64,000 bases of DNA from an uncultured Luminiphilus sp. (GCA_938091995.1 CALKNZ010000011.1:1-64000); one strand, 5' to 3'. Numbered from the stretch's first letter, positions 1 to 9,021 are shown. Translations and numbers: made by a program. Notes: generated by a model from the letters alone, not told the origin.

Positions 1-12
1 AAGGAGTAGTGT

Positions 13-714
13 ATGAAGTTTCGTTTACCGCCATTGTTACTCGCGAGTCTTTTTGTTTCAGGATTGTCTGTTGCTGACGAAGACTCGACACCTGTCGTTA
101 GTGTCGTCAATGTTCAAACTACAGATCCGGCCGCTTATACAGCGTATCTCGTGGATAATCCCTCAATTTTTGCAGCGCTTGGCGCGGAGTCAGGAGGGGT
201 GTGTACAACCATTAGTGGTCATCGCTACCCCGGCCAGGCCTTTGCATTTAGTTTTTATAATGACGCTGCGTCGGCTTTTAAAGCCGCTAGAACATTCGCT
301 AAAAGCCCACGCAGCCCTGAGTTAGGGGCGATATCTTCTGTGGTTTCAGCGGAGTTTTATGCGGTCATAAAGCCGTTCACATTACCATCAGGTTTTGAGC
401 GTCGGTATCAAATCGTCGTTAATGATGCTGCGGCTTATATTGCTGCGGCGACCAAGCTGGAAAAGGCCATGCAAGATAACGGACATAAAGTCGAGGTAGG
501 GATCTTTCAGCCTTTGGGTAACGGACATCAAAAGGCAAACTTACTCGATGTTCGTATCTTTGCCGTAGAGCCCGAAGTGGCTGGCATGATGGTAAATGAT
601 TTTCTTCAGCGCAAGGCTTGGGCGTTGGAGCCCTATGGAGAAATGCTAGCCACCGTGGAGTCGCTTGAATTAGATACATTTGAAGACTGCGTGCAGGTTT
701 ACTCTGCCAATTAA
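13..714 (+). CDS. Exported protein of unknown function with two similar halves
   Basis: I do not recognise this 233-residue protein. It opens with a signal peptide (a basic MKFR, a hydrophobic stretch to about residue 19, then a likely cut after SVA at residue 21), so it should be periplasmic or secreted. The mature part seems to hold two related units of about 100 residues: each begins with a strand followed by a D-x-A-A-Y helix (about residues 27-45 and 130-150) and later has a G-H/aromatic strand. This resembles a tandem alpha-beta barrel of the ferredoxin-like kind, but that is inference. An AAGGAG ribosome site at 1-6 lies six bases before the ATG. The next gene is also a small exported protein; a long hairpin separates them. 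Function unknown. Confidence 0.8.
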   Translation: MKFRLPPLLLASLFVSGLSVADEDSTPVVSVVNVQTTDPAAYTAYLVDNPSIFAALGAESGGVCTTISGHRYPGQAFAFSFYNDAASAFKAARTFAKSPRSPELGAISSVVSAEFYAVIKPFTLPSGFERRYQIVVNDAAAYIAAATKLEKAMQDNGHKVEVGIFQPLGNGHQKANLLDVRIFAVEPEVAGMMVNDFLQRKAWALEPYGEMLATVESLELDTFEDCVQVYSAN

Positions 715-725
715 CAAACACCATC

Positions 726-766
726 GCCGCATCAATTCAGTGCTACCTAGTGGCTGAATCTGCGGC
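726..766. repeat. Long intergenic stem-loop between two exported-protein genes
   Basis: GCCGCA (726-731) pairs with TGCGGC (761-766), ATTCAG (735-740) pairs with CTGAAT (754-759), and CTAC (743-746) can pair with GTGG (750-753). The stem is about 16 base pairs with one small internal loop and a two-base bulge. No T-run follows, so it is not a standard terminator; it could stabilise or process the mRNA between the two genes. Confidence 0.6.
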
Positions 767-794
767 ATCTACCAACATCAGGAGATAGTTAATC

Positions 795-1238
795 ATGCAC
801 AAATCATTTCGAACCGCCGGGGCACTTCTGTTTTCACTGTTTTTTGGATTGGCATCACTGCAAGTGCAGGCTTTTGAGCCAACGGGCGATTCCTTCCCCG
901 CAAGTTTTAAAATGACGAGCTGGACCAGTACTAAAGCCGGCAGTAGCCTCACGGCCGAGGGTGTGGTTGGTGAGGGTTATGGCAAAGTTTATCTGAGCTA
1001 CGAATTTCTGAGTAACTCCGCTGATCGCAATAAGGGCGATTTTTCGGGCAACCTAAGGTCTATTAACCAAGACGGTGAGATGATTGCGGCGACCCTTCAA
1101 GGTATTTGGAAGCGCGAGGGAAAACTCGTCAAAATGTACACTCTCGATACCTTCTCAAACGGCGATATGATTTACGCTGAAGGTATTATCGATTTAATCG
1201 AAGGGTCCTTAAATTTCACAGCATTCCCCATTGAGTAG
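795..1238 (+). CDS. Small exported protein of unknown function
   Basis: This 147-residue protein has a clear signal peptide (MHKSFR, then a hydrophobic core, likely cut after VQA at residue 26). The mature part of about 120 residues is rich in alternating polar and hydrophobic residues, glycine and aromatic residues (for example GYGKVYLSYEF), which suggests a small beta-barrel or beta-sandwich fold. I see no catalytic motif or cysteine. The start ATG is preceded by AGGAGAT at 780-786. The gene is followed by a hairpin terminator shared with rne on the other strand. I cannot name a family. Confidence 0.78.
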   Translation: MHKSFRTAGALLFSLFFGLASLQVQAFEPTGDSFPASFKMTSWTSTKAGSSLTAEGVVGEGYGKVYLSYEFLSNSADRNKGDFSGNLRSINQDGEMIAATLQGIWKREGKLVKMYTLDTFSNGDMIYAEGIIDLIEGSLNFTAFPIE

Positions 1239-1327
1239 TACCCGTTAGGGATCGGTGTAGACAGGTTAGTCATCACCGCAGCGTGCAACTTACGTGGTTT
1301 CAACCTTGGGCGAAGCAGGTACAAAAA

Positions 1328-1353
1328 GGGGGCATTTAAGCCCCCTTGTTTTT
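1328..1353. terminator. Bidirectional rho-independent terminator
   Basis: GGGGGC (1328-1333) and GCCCCC (1340-1345) form a six-pair GC stem with a six-base loop. It is preceded by five A and followed by a T-rich stretch, so it can end transcription both from the exported-protein gene on the plus strand and from rne on the minus strand, whose stop codon is at 1352-1354. Confidence 0.85.
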
Positions 1354-4267
1354 AATTTGCTTGAGCGTCCGGCAAGGGGTCCTCGTCGGGAGTCTCGTTG
1401 TCATGCTTCGGGGCTGTAAACGAAAGACCCGCTTTTGGCCCTCTAGGGTCATTGCTCGCTCGAGGAATATCTCGGCTAACAACACTTACCGGGGGCGCCT
1501 CTTGCTCGAGAAACAGTGCTTGCCTTAGGGTCTCAACGCTAACAACACCGACAGGCTTGGGTTCCACTCTTGGATCATTAACGGCTCTGCCTGCTTCGGT
1601 GAGGCCGGAACGGTCAGCATCTGTGACGGTGGTGGATTCGACATGCTGAGTCTGAGTTGCCTCTTGGGCAACCACCTCAGTTCCAGCATCCACGCTAATG
1701 TCTTCCACTGTGGGCTCGGCTTCCTCAGATATCGAAGGAGCCTGCTCAGACGTGTCGGCCTCGCTGAGTTCCTGCCCCTCCGTTTTAGAAACCGGTGCTA
1801 CTTCAGCCGTTTCAGCCTCTTGCGCCACTACAGGGGCTGTTTCTGTGGCCTCACTACCATCGGGTGGGGTACTCAGAAGGTCGATTTGATCTGTCACGGT
1901 GTCTAAGCCTTGAGCCAATGCATCCGTTGTCTCAGTGGTCACCGTCCCTGCTACTTCGGCGTTAACCGCAACTGCTGCACTGTCGCTTTCCACAGCGGTG
2001 ACGGTTGCATTTAGAGCATCTTCTGGCGTGTCGACCTTAGGTCCTCTTTGACGTCGACGTCTGCCTTCACTGCGCTTATCAGAGGGTCTGTGCCGTGCAT
2101 TTTGATGAGAAGTCTCAGTCTCAGCAGCTTGCACGACATGATCACCCTCGGGATCAACGTCACTATCGATCGACTGATCTTCGCTATCGCTATTAGCTTC
2201 AGTTTCAGCATCGTTTGACTGCGGGTGCTTTTGACCGCCACGACGTCCACGACGCCGGCGATTGCGCTTAGGTCGATCATCCGACTCGCCCTCGGCATCA
2301 GGTCCGTCGCCTTGTTCGGCATCTGCGGTCGTTGCATCTACCTCTTCCGAATCGTCGGTTAGGGTGTCTTCTGAATCAGGCCGTCGGTTGCGGTTGCGGT
2401 TTCTGCCGCCACGACTACGTCGTTGCCGATTAGTATTTTCTTTTTGCCCGGATCTTTCTTCGTCATCGGTGTCAGTGCTCTCTGCGACCGTTGATTCTTG
2501 GGTCTCTTCAACCGTCGCTGGGGCGAAAAGTGCCCCCCACATTCGCGTTAGAACACCGGCCTTCTGTGGCGAAGCGGCCAAAGTTGCCTGGGTGCTGGGT
2601 GCCTCTGCCGCTGCGCTAAGCGCGGGTTCAGATTCAACTGCAACAGGTACAACAGGTGCAGGGCCCTGGGGCGTGACGCCACGGACCAAAGGTTGCGGCG
2701 CTGCAGGAATCGCACTGACTTCATCCCGTACTGCGATAGGGTCAGGGGTTTCAATCGCGATTTCGTAACTTAATGTTGTGGTTTCTTCCACTTCATCGTC
2801 GCGAAGGCGAATCACATCAAAATGTGGTGTTTCCATGTGGGGGTTAGGAATAATCAGCACTCTGACGCCACTGGAACTTTCAATGTCGTTCACAGCACTG
2901 CGTTTTTCGTTTAAGAGAAACGCCGCGACTTCAACAGGTACTACAGCTCTCACTTCACCCGTTCGATCTTTAGCGGCTTCCTCTTGAAGAAGGCGCAAAA
3001 TGGCCAGAGCGAGTGACTTGGTATCGCGTATCGTACCTTTACCGGTGCAGCGCGGGCAGACCATGGCACTGATCTCGCCCAGGGAAGGGCGCAGTCGCTG
3101 CCTAGACATTTCGAGCAAACCAAATCGAGAAATTCGGCCAACCTGAACCCGAGCTCGATCGACCTCTAGAGCATCTCGAATCCTGTTCTCTACGGCTCTC
3201 TGGTTTTTATTGGCGTTCATATCGATAAAGTCAATAACGACCAAGCCGCCCATATCCCTAAGGCGGAGCTGCCTAGCTACCTCGTCGGCGGCTTCAAGGT
3301 TGGTTTGCAGTGCCGTTTGTTCAATATCGGAACCTTTAGTAGCACGGGCTGAGTTGATATCGATAGAAATCAGCGCTTCCGTAGGGTCGATAACAATCGA
3401 TCCGCCTGAGGGAAGTCGCACCTCGCGCTGAAAGGCGCTTTCGATCTGCCCTTCAACTTGAAATCGATTGAAGAGGGGGATGGCGTCTTCGTAAAGACGT
3501 ATGCGTTGAGAATATTTCGGCATAACCATCGTGACGAAGTCATGAGCCTGTTGCCACGCCGTCTTGTCGTCGATCAAAACCTGGTCAACGTCATCCCGTA
3601 AGTAATCTCGAATTGTACGAATGATGACATCGCTCTCTTGGTATAAAAGCACGGGAGCTTTGTTTTCATCCGATGCCGTTGAGATAGAACTCCAAAGCTG
3701 TAGGAGATAATCTAAATCCCACTGCAGCTCCTCTGGACTGCGCCCAACGCCTGCTGTACGAATGATCACGCCCATGCCATCGGGGATATTGAGTTGCGAT
3801 AGTGCATCTCTAAGTTCGCTGCGATCGTCTCCCTCAATTCGGCGCGATATTCCGCCCGCCTTGGGGTTGTTGGGCATCAATACCATGTATCGTCCAGCGA
3901 GACTGATGTAGCTGGTGAGTGCGGCGCCTTTGGTGCCGCGTTCCTCCTTATCAACTTGAACGATGATCTCAGTGCCCTCTTTGAGAACATCCTTGATTCG
4001 AGTCTTGCCTTCGCCTTCAGGTGCTGAACTGCGGTAATACTGGTGCGCTATTTCTTTTAGAGGTAAGAAACCGTGTCGGTCTGCTCCAAAGTCTACGAAA
4101 GCGGCCTCTAGACTCGGTTCAACCCGTGTGATCTTCGCTTTGTAAACATTGGCCTTGGTGGATCCCCGTGAGCGGTTCTCAATGTCGAGGTCGTTTAAGC
4201 GCTGTCCATCCACTAATGCGACCCGAATTTCTTCAGGCTGCGTGGCGTTAATGAGCATTTTTTTCAT
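1352..4267 (-). CDS. rne: Ribonuclease E
   Basis: The main endoribonuclease for mRNA decay and for rRNA and tRNA processing, and scaffold of the degradosome at the inner membrane. The chosen ATG gives 971 residues beginning [13 protein letters not shown], which aligns with the E. coli start; the frame is open upstream to 4435 but that part has no family similarity. S1 domain about 39-119. Catalytic Asp303 (SIDIN) and Asp346 (DFIDM) and the zinc-link CPRC (Cys404, Cys407) fall at the E. coli numbers. After about residue 530 the protein becomes low-complexity: acidic and A/V/T/E-rich stretches with at least three arginine-rich blocks ([24 protein letters not shown]), as expected for the disordered RNA-binding scaffold. 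Divergent from rluC, with a hairpin-rich leader. Very sure. Confidence 0.97.
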   Translation of the reverse strand: MKKMLINATQPEEIRVALVDGQRLNDLDIENRSRGSTKANVYKAKITRVEPSLEAAFVDFGADRHGFLPLKEIAHQYYRSSAPEGEGKTRIKDVLKEGTEIIVQVDKEERGTKGAALTSYISLAGRYMVLMPNNPKAGGISRRIEGDDRSELRDALSQLNIPDGMGVIIRTAGVGRSPEELQWDLDYLLQLWSSISTASDENKAPVLLYQESDVIIRTIRDYLRDDVDQVLIDDKTAWQQAHDFVTMVMPKYSQRIRLYEDAIPLFNRFQVEGQIESAFQREVRLPSGGSIVIDPTEALISIDINSARATKGSDIEQTALQTNLEAADEVARQLRLRDMGGLVVIDFIDMNANKNQRAVENRIRDALEVDRARVQVGRISRFGLLEMSRQRLRPSLGEISAMVCPRCTGKGTIRDTKSLALAILRLLQEEAAKDRTGEVRAVVPVEVAAFLLNEKRSAVNDIESSSGVRVLIIPNPHMETPHFDVIRLRDDEVEETTTLSYEIAIETPDPIAVRDEVSAIPAAPQPLVRGVTPQGPAPVVPVAVESEPALSAAAEAPSTQATLAASPQKAGVLTRMWGALFAPATVEETQESTVAESTDTDDEERSGQKENTNRQRRSRGGRNRNRNRRPDSEDTLTDDSEEVDATTADAEQGDGPDAEGESDDRPKRNRRRRGRRGGQKHPQSNDAETEANSDSEDQSIDSDVDPEGDHVVQAAETETSHQNARHRPSDKRSEGRRRRQRGPKVDTPEDALNATVTAVESDSAAVAVNAEVAGTVTTETTDALAQGLDTVTDQIDLLSTPPDGSEATETAPVVAQEAETAEVAPVSKTEGQELSEADTSEQAPSISEEAEPTVEDISVDAGTEVVAQEATQTQHVESTTVTDADRSGLTEAGRAVNDPRVEPKPVGVVSVETLRQALFLEQEAPPVSVVSRDIPRASNDPRGPKAGLSFTAPKHDNETPDEDPLPDAQAN

Positions 4268-4493
4268 AATAATGGTCCAGTGGGCGAAGCCACCGAACAG
4301 GTGCGATACCCCGGGACAGGGTAAGAAAACAAACAGGGTTTTGTGCGCTCTAGCGCCTAACCCAGACCTGTGGGTCCTCCACAGGTTTAATGTTGCCGTG
4401 GGTGTCGTCCTTATAACGACACCTAAAAGTCGCACCGCGTTCGTCGTATTCGCGGGTTAGCAAAAGCTCTCTGCGTACCCCGCTCTGACGGGG
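4268..4493 (-). promoter_or_regulatory. Structured 5' leader of rne
   Basis: The sequence upstream of rne can form a row of hairpins: ACCTGTGG/CCACAGGT (4366-4373 with 4379-4386, 8 pairs, 5-base loop), GGTGTCGT/ACGACACC (4401-4408 with 4416-4423, 8 pairs, 7-base loop), GCGC/GCGC (4345-4348 with 4353-4356) and CCCCG/CGGGG (4478-4482 with 4489-4493). In E. coli the rne leader carries hairpins by which RNase E cleaves its own mRNA and autoregulates. The same role here is inference. I did not find a convincing rne promoter. Confidence 0.6.
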
Positions 4494-4740
4494 AGATGTC
4501 CTCAAATAGCCCGGAGTGGTAACGGTACAAGCAGGAGCGCGTTTAAATTTTTTAGGCAGTATTCTTTCGCTGGCATCGCAGCGCCCTCAATACGTATTTT
4601 CTGGAGGGTAGCGGCGGATCAGGCTACTCTGTCGGCCTGAGAGCGGGCGGGGCTAGGGTCGAACATATTTTCGACGTGCCTCCCCAAAAACACCAGTGTG
4701 TTGGAATACAACCAAAATGGACATTAACACTAAATGCTAA
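4494..4740. other. Divergent rne-rluC intergenic region
   Basis: This stretch must carry the promoters for rne (minus) and rluC (plus). On the plus strand TTGGAA at 4701-4706 and TAACAC at 4725-4730 are a weak promoter pair (18-base spacing) placed almost on top of the rluC start. Two small inverted repeats are visible: AACAC/GTGTT (4689-4702) and GTCGAA/TTCGAC (4658-4675). No coding sequence is supported here. Confidence 0.4.
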
Positions 4741-5703
4741 GTGATTCAATTGTCTGAAAAAAAGTGTCGCGATACCCATACTGAGCCTAAGGTTGAGGTG
4801 CGGACCATTTTGCCTGAAGAGGCGGGCCAGCGGCTGGATAATTTTCTCCTACGGGTACGTGGAGGGGTACCCAAGACGCGAATTTATAGGGCGATTCGAA
4901 AGGGGGAGGTTCGCGTCAATAAGGGCCGGGTCAAACCTGATATCCGTCTTGAAGCAGAAGATTCTGTTCGGATTCCCCCATTGCGGGTCCCTGAGAAAGC
5001 CGAGGCAGCTGGTGCGGCGGGCTGGCGAGCGCGGTTACGCGAAGCGATTGTGAGGGAAGAAACCCATTTGCTGGTCGTCAATAAGCCGCCGGGGCTTGCC
5101 GTACATGGGGGCAGTGGCGTTAACGTGGGACTTATCGAAACCCTGAGGGCCATGTATGACACAGATCGTTATTTGGAGCTGGTGCATCGTTTAGATCGTG
5201 ACACTTCAGGCCTGCTGCTGGTGGCACGGCGAGCCTCAACTCTTCGAAGTTTGCATGGCCTGTTGCGGTCCAATGGTGTCGACAAGCGGTATTTGTGTCT
5301 GGTCAGCGGCCGCTGGCCCGCGCATTTGAAACGCGTCGATGCGCCTTTGGAAAAATTTGCTCTGCCTTCCGGTGAGCGTCGCGTAAAGGTTGCAGCCACT
5401 GGACGGCAGTCTTTGACGACGTTCCGTGTAGTAACACGCTGGCCTTCAGCTACTTTAATCGAGGCCAAACCTGTCACCGGTAGGACCCACCAGATTCGTG
5501 TGCACTGTCAGCATGCCGGGTTTCCCATTTTGGGCGATGCCAAATATGCCGACGAAACCGCGCTTCGTCTCGCCGAGAAATTTCAGCTAAAACGGTTGTT
5601 TTTGCATGCGGCGAGCTTGAAGTTTCGACTCGATGATCACAATTACGCCTTAGAGGCCGCTTTACCGACTGAGTTAGAGCGCCTGCTCGCTTCCATCGCA
5701 TAG
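4741..5703 (+). CDS. rluC: 23S rRNA pseudouridine synthase RluC
   Basis: Makes pseudouridines in 23S rRNA (positions 955, 2504 and 2580 in E. coli). The 320 residues match the usual length of about 319. An S4 RNA-binding domain spans about residues 28-85 (AGQRLDNFL, GVPKTRIYR, RKGEVRVN), followed by the synthase domain with the catalytic motif HRLDRDTSG at 149-157 (catalytic Asp152). The start is GTG, chosen because the N-terminus lines up with the family; there is no clear ribosome site. Divergent from rne, and followed by maf on the opposite strand, the usual neighbourhood of rne-rluC-yceF-yceD-rpmF. Confidence 0.95.
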   Translation: MIQLSEKKCRDTHTEPKVEVRTILPEEAGQRLDNFLLRVRGGVPKTRIYRAIRKGEVRVNKGRVKPDIRLEAEDSVRIPPLRVPEKAEAAGAAGWRARLREAIVREETHLLVVNKPPGLAVHGGSGVNVGLIETLRAMYDTDRYLELVHRLDRDTSGLLLVARRASTLRSLHGLLRSNGVDKRYLCLVSGRWPAHLKRVDAPLEKFALPSGERRVKVAATGRQSLTTFRVVTRWPSATLIEAKPVTGRTHQIRVHCQHAGFPILGDAKYADETALRLAEKFQLKRLFLHAASLKFRLDDHNYALEAALPTELERLLASIA

Positions 5704-5729
5704 GTTCGGTGCTGTACTCCCTAGATCGA

Positions 5730-6320
5730 CTACGGAATGCGGTAGCCCTGATCGCGCAACATTTGCGCTAACTTAATTAAAGGTAGTCCTTGTAGGGCTG
5801 TTGGATCAGGGCCTTCTGTGGCCTTAAATAGGCTGATTCCCAGCGCTTCCCATTTGAAACTGCCCGCGCAATCAAGAGGTTGATCTAAAGTAATGTAGGT
5901 GCTGATTTCGGCGTCGGACAGTGCTCGCATGCTGACCTTAGTCGCAACCACTTGGCAGTCGAGCGAATCCGTTCGGGGTCGCCAGAGGGCAACACCGGTA
6001 TAAAAAGTTACGGTCTTGCCGCTGATAAGCCTCAGCTGATCTCTAGCCCGAGCCTCGGTAATAGGTTTACCCAAAAGCCGCCCATCACAAGCCGCAACCT
6101 GATCACTACCGATGCTCAGATAATCTCCCGGAAAGTCGCTCAATGCCTTGGCTTTTTCTATTGAAAGCCGCTGTGAGAGCGCCGCTGCGCTTTCAGATGA
6201 TCGTGATGATTCGTCAATAGCGACCCGCTGAATCTCAAATGGAAGGCGCAAGCGACCTAACAACTCGGCCCGGTAGGGCGATGTTGAGGCTAGAACGAGT
6301 GTTTCTGGTCGTGAATTCAA
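5730..6320 (-). CDS. maf: Maf-family nucleotide pyrophosphatase (YceF type)
   Basis: Maf proteins hydrolyse non-canonical or modified nucleoside triphosphates to monophosphates; the YceF branch prefers 7-methyl-GTP, which I assign here from its position beside rluC and yceD. The 196 residues carry the N-terminal LASTSPYRAELL motif, the SIGSDQV segment with the presumed catalytic acidic residue, GKP, and CAGSFKWE near residue 155. The start appears to be TTG (minus strand, 6320), because no ATG lies before the conserved N-terminus. The gene is convergent with rluC (26-base gap) and divergent from yceD. Confidence 0.9.
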   Translation of the reverse strand: MNSRPETLVLASTSPYRAELLGRLRLPFEIQRVAIDESSRSSESAAALSQRLSIEKAKALSDFPGDYLSIGSDQVAACDGRLLGKPITEARARDQLRLISGKTVTFYTGVALWRPRTDSLDCQVVATKVSMRALSDAEISTYITLDQPLDCAGSFKWEALGISLFKATEGPDPTALQGLPLIKLAQMLRDQGYRIP

Positions 6321-6365
6321 TGTGCAGCCCTAACAAAAACCCTTTGTATTACCAGTATTTAAGTT

Positions 6366-6394
6366 TTGACACCTCGCGGGGTCATCCGTATTAT
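6366..6394 (+). promoter_or_regulatory. Strong sigma-70 promoter of yceD-rpmF
   Basis: A perfect -35 TTGACA (6366-6371) and a -10 TATTAT (6389-6394) are separated by exactly 17 bases. Transcription should start near 6400-6403, and the yceD ATG is at 6403, so the mRNA would be leaderless or nearly so. Confidence 0.8.
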
Positions 6395-6402
6395 GCGCCG
6401 CC

Positions 6403-6942
6403 ATGACGCTCGGTGCACTCCCACAAACGGTCGAAGTGCGCACATTGGCGGCGCGCGCAGTCACACTGGCGGGACTTGTTGATCCGTCCAGGCTCGGTCG
6501 ATTGAACGCCGCCATTATAGGCATGCAGGGTCCTGTTGAGGTGATCGCAGAATTTTATCGCGATGAGGAAGGGCGTTATGTAGTGTCTATGCAGGTTTCA
6601 GCCCAAGTGCTGGTAACCTGCCAACGGTGTTTGAGCTCGCTAGAGCAACCGGTGGCATCTACCACACTGCTAGCAGCGGTTTGGACGGACGAGCAGGCGG
6701 GGCAACTACCGCCAAGGTATGAGCCACTAGTGGCTGATGCTGAAATTGAACTTTGGGAGGTTGTTGAAGACGAGCTCCTGTTGGCACTACCGAGTTTCAA
6801 TTATCACAGTGACATGAACTGTGGCGCGGAAACGGGAGTTCAGGCAGTGGGCGAACAGGGCGAAACGATAGCCCAGGGAAACCCAGAACAAGACAATCCT
6901 TTTAGTGTGCTGAAAGCACTGAAGGGCGATACGGATAGTTAA
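6403..6942 (+). CDS. yceD: YceD/DUF177 protein, 23S rRNA accumulation factor
   Basis: A member of the DUF177 family, required for normal 23S rRNA accumulation in E. coli and plants; the mechanism is unknown. The 179 residues carry the typical VTCQRCL motif (Cys73, Cys76), the acidic region [13 protein letters not shown] and the C-terminal [11 protein letters not shown] signature. The ATG at 6403 is the only start compatible with the family N-terminus. No ribosome site precedes it, and the promoter places the transcript start on the start codon. About 40 bases downstream is rpmF, the standard yceD-rpmF pair. Confidence 0.93.
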   Translation: MTLGALPQTVEVRTLAARAVTLAGLVDPSRLGRLNAAIIGMQGPVEVIAEFYRDEEGRYVVSMQVSAQVLVTCQRCLSSLEQPVASTTLLAAVWTDEQAGQLPPRYEPLVADAEIELWEVVEDELLLALPSFNYHSDMNCGAETGVQAVGEQGETIAQGNPEQDNPFSVLKALKGDTDS

Positions 6943-6985
6943 CGATCGAAACTGCAACAATGTATTTGATCGAATGGAGAAAGTT

Positions 6986-7168
6986 ATGGCTGTGCAAAAG
7001 AATCGTAAAACTCGCTCTCGTCGCGGCATGCGTCGTTCTCACGATGCCTTAGAGGGTCCTACACTTACTGTGGATACAACCTCTGGCGAAGTGCGTCGAC
7101 GTCATCACATGAGTGCTGACGGTTTTTATCGTGGTAAAAAAGTTATCAACACCGGTTCTGACGACTGA
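6986..7168 (+). CDS. rpmF: Ribosomal protein L32
   Basis: Protein L32 of the 50S subunit, 60 residues, beginning [20 protein letters not shown]. An upstream in-frame ATG at 6974 exists, but the ATG at 6986 gives the family start and has GGAGAAAG just before it. The C-terminal half ([17 protein letters not shown]) is typical, and the protein has no zinc-binding cysteines. It lies between yceD and fabD; plsX and fabH, which follow rpmF in E. coli, are absent, as in Pseudomonas. Confidence 0.97.
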   Translation: MAVQKNRKTRSRRGMRRSHDALEGPTLTVDTTSGEVRRRHHMSADGFYRGKKVINTGSDD

Positions 7169-7234
7169 TTAACCGGGCGGGAGCGCTACTCCTGCCCTGA
7201 CTTGAATTCAGTTCTGGGCCGGGGGGGCGTAGGC

Positions 7235-8236
7235 GTGTCACAGATAGAGCTCAAGGAGCAGGCCGCTTCTACTGGGGAGCGAGGCGCTGTCGGGTTTGTG
7301 TTTCCTGGTCAAGGTTCCCAATACCTCGGGATGCTCTCAACTATCGCCGGTGACGAAAGCGTTATACGCGATACCTTTTCGGAAGCTTCAGATATTCTCT
7401 CCTTCGACTTGTGGTCTCTGAGTCAAGACGGACCTGCAGAGTCGCAAGCCCTCACTGCAAATACTCAACCGCTAATATTGACCGCAAGCGTTGCACTTTA
7501 CCGTCTGTGGTTACAGCGAGGAGGGCGACGTCCAGACGTCGTTGCGGGGCACAGCTTAGGCGAGTTTTCGGCGTTAGTGGCCGCTGGGTCTCTTGCCTTT
7601 AGCGACGGCGTAAAACTTGTGCGTCTTCGCGGCGAAGCGATGCAGGCGGCTGTCCCCATTGGTGACGGTGCCATGGCGGCGGTTTTGGGGCTAGACGACG
7701 AAGTCATTAAATCAGTTTGCGCTGAGGCCAGTATTGAGGGAGCGGCCCAGGTGATGGGCGTTAACTTTAATTCGCCGGGTCAGGTTGTCATCGCCGGTCA
7801 TGCTGACGCCGTAGCTCAGGCCTCGCTGGCGTTAAAGGCTGCCGGATCGAAACGCATTTTACCACTGCCGGTAAGTGCGCCTTTTCATACGCCGTTAATG
7901 CAGCCTGCCGCTGTCGTTTTGAATAACGCGTTAGCGGACATTGCATTGGCTGACGCTCAGGTGCCTGTTATTAGCAACGTCGACGCCCATCCTCATCAAG
8001 GTAGTGCAACGATTGCGGAATTACTCGTGCAGCAGGTCGTGGCACCCGTACAATGGACAGGTTGTGTGCAGACAATGTTGGAGCTGGGTTGTACTAGCTT
8101 CATAGAATGTGGCCCGGGCAAGGTTCTTGCGGGTTTGCTGCGCCGCATCGACCGGTCAAAGCCTTGCTTTTGTATTGAGAGTCCCGAGGCAATTCGGGAT
8201 GCCCTGAACCATAGCGCCGAGGTGCGAGAAGCATGA
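7235..8236 (+). CDS. fabD: Malonyl-CoA:ACP transacylase
   Basis: Moves malonyl groups from CoA to acyl carrier protein for fatty acid elongation. It has the N-terminal FVFPGQGSQ motif, the nucleophile elbow GHSLGE with the catalytic serine, the catalytic histidine in PFHTPLM, and the GPGKVL motif near the end. I choose the GTG at 7235 (333 residues) because a G-rich ribosome site (7221-7227) lies seven bases before it; a TTG at 7202 would add 11 residues. The end overlaps fabG by four bases (ATGA), so the two are translationally coupled. Confidence 0.95.
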   Translation: MSQIELKEQAASTGERGAVGFVFPGQGSQYLGMLSTIAGDESVIRDTFSEASDILSFDLWSLSQDGPAESQALTANTQPLILTASVALYRLWLQRGGRRPDVVAGHSLGEFSALVAAGSLAFSDGVKLVRLRGEAMQAAVPIGDGAMAAVLGLDDEVIKSVCAEASIEGAAQVMGVNFNSPGQVVIAGHADAVAQASLALKAAGSKRILPLPVSAPFHTPLMQPAAVVLNNALADIALADAQVPVISNVDAHPHQGSATIAELLVQQVVAPVQWTGCVQTMLELGCTSFIECGPGKVLAGLLRRIDRSKPCFCIESPEAIRDALNHSAEVREA

Positions 8237-8973
8237 GTGAAACCCATCCCCCTGTCGCACTGGTAACGGGCGCTAGCCGCGGTATCGGTTTTGCCATTGC
8301 CAATACGCTAGCCAATGAAAAGATGATCGTAGTTGGTACTGCAACGACCCAAGCAGGTGCCGATAGTATTGAAGCTAGACTGGGGCCACAGGGAGGCGCT
8401 GGGCTGGTGCTCGATGTTGCTAGCGAAGGCAGTATCGAAGACTTGATGACTACAATTAAAGCCCGTTTCGGTGCGCCGTTGGTATTGGTAAACAATGCGG
8501 GAATCACGCGAGATAACATTCTCATGCGGATGAAAACAGAAGAGTGGGATAACGTTATTGACACCAATTTAAGTTCAGTTTTTCGCCTAAGCAAGGCCTG
8601 CCTTAGAGGTATGACTAAGGCTCGATGGGGTCGTATCGTCACTATTACCTCGGTGGTGGGTTCTATGGGCAATGCTGGGCAAGCCAATTATGCTGCGACA
8701 AAGGCGGGGGCCGAGGGTTTTACGCGTGCGCTTGCGCGTGAAGTAGGATCTCGAGCCATTACGGTCAACGCGGTCGCCCCAGGCTTTATTGATACTGATA
8801 TGACACGAGATTTGTCAGACGAAAACCGTAATCTCATGCTTAATCAAATACCTCTATCGCGCCTAGGTCGCCCAGAGGAAGTCGCTGAAACGGTCAGGTT
8901 TTTGACTAGTGATGCAGCGGCTTACATCACCGGGGAGACGATACACGTCAATGGTGGTATGTACATGGCCTAA
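8233..8973 (+). CDS. fabG: 3-oxoacyl-ACP reductase
   Basis: NADPH-dependent reductase of the first reduction step in type II fatty acid synthesis, a short-chain dehydrogenase of 246 residues. The cofactor motif TGASRGIG is at 12-19, NNAG at 87-90, and the catalytic triad Ser140, Tyr153, Lys157 (YAATK) is intact. The C-terminus GGMYMA is the family ending. The start overlaps the fabD stop by four bases. The next gene is acpP after 105 bases that contain an inverted repeat. Confidence 0.97.
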   Translation: MSETHPPVALVTGASRGIGFAIANTLANEKMIVVGTATTQAGADSIEARLGPQGGAGLVLDVASEGSIEDLMTTIKARFGAPLVLVNNAGITRDNILMRMKTEEWDNVIDTNLSSVFRLSKACLRGMTKARWGRIVTITSVVGSMGNAGQANYAATKAGAEGFTRALAREVGSRAITVNAVAPGFIDTDMTRDLSDENRNLMLNQIPLSRLGRPEEVAETVRFLTSDAAAYITGETIHVNGGMYMA

Positions 8974-8991
8974 TGGCCAGTCTGATCGAGT

Positions 8992-9021
8992 ATTCTATCT
9001 GATGGCATTTACAGGTAGAAT
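8992..9021 (+). promoter_or_regulatory. Inverted repeat with possible -10 box upstream of acpP
   Basis: ATTCTATCTG (8992-9001) and CAGGTAGAAT (9012-9021) are inverted copies with one mismatch, separated by ten bases. The right arm holds TAGAAT, a good -10 hexamer, without a good -35. It could be a regulator-binding site over an acpP promoter, or an RNA hairpin. Confidence 0.45.

Noticed and set aside
2262-2768. Plus-strand open frame of 168 codons opposite rne
   Set aside because: It is antisense to the low-complexity tail of RNase E and is a Ser/Ala-rich mirror of it; no ribosome site or family match.
7169-7234. Missing plsX-fabH between rpmF and fabD as a deletion
   Set aside because: Pseudomonas-type gammaproteobacteria normally lack these genes at this locus, so the order is ordinary.
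8100-8687. Minus-strand open frame of 195 codons opposite fabD-fabG
   Set aside because: It lies fully over two well-supported genes and shows no domain pattern.
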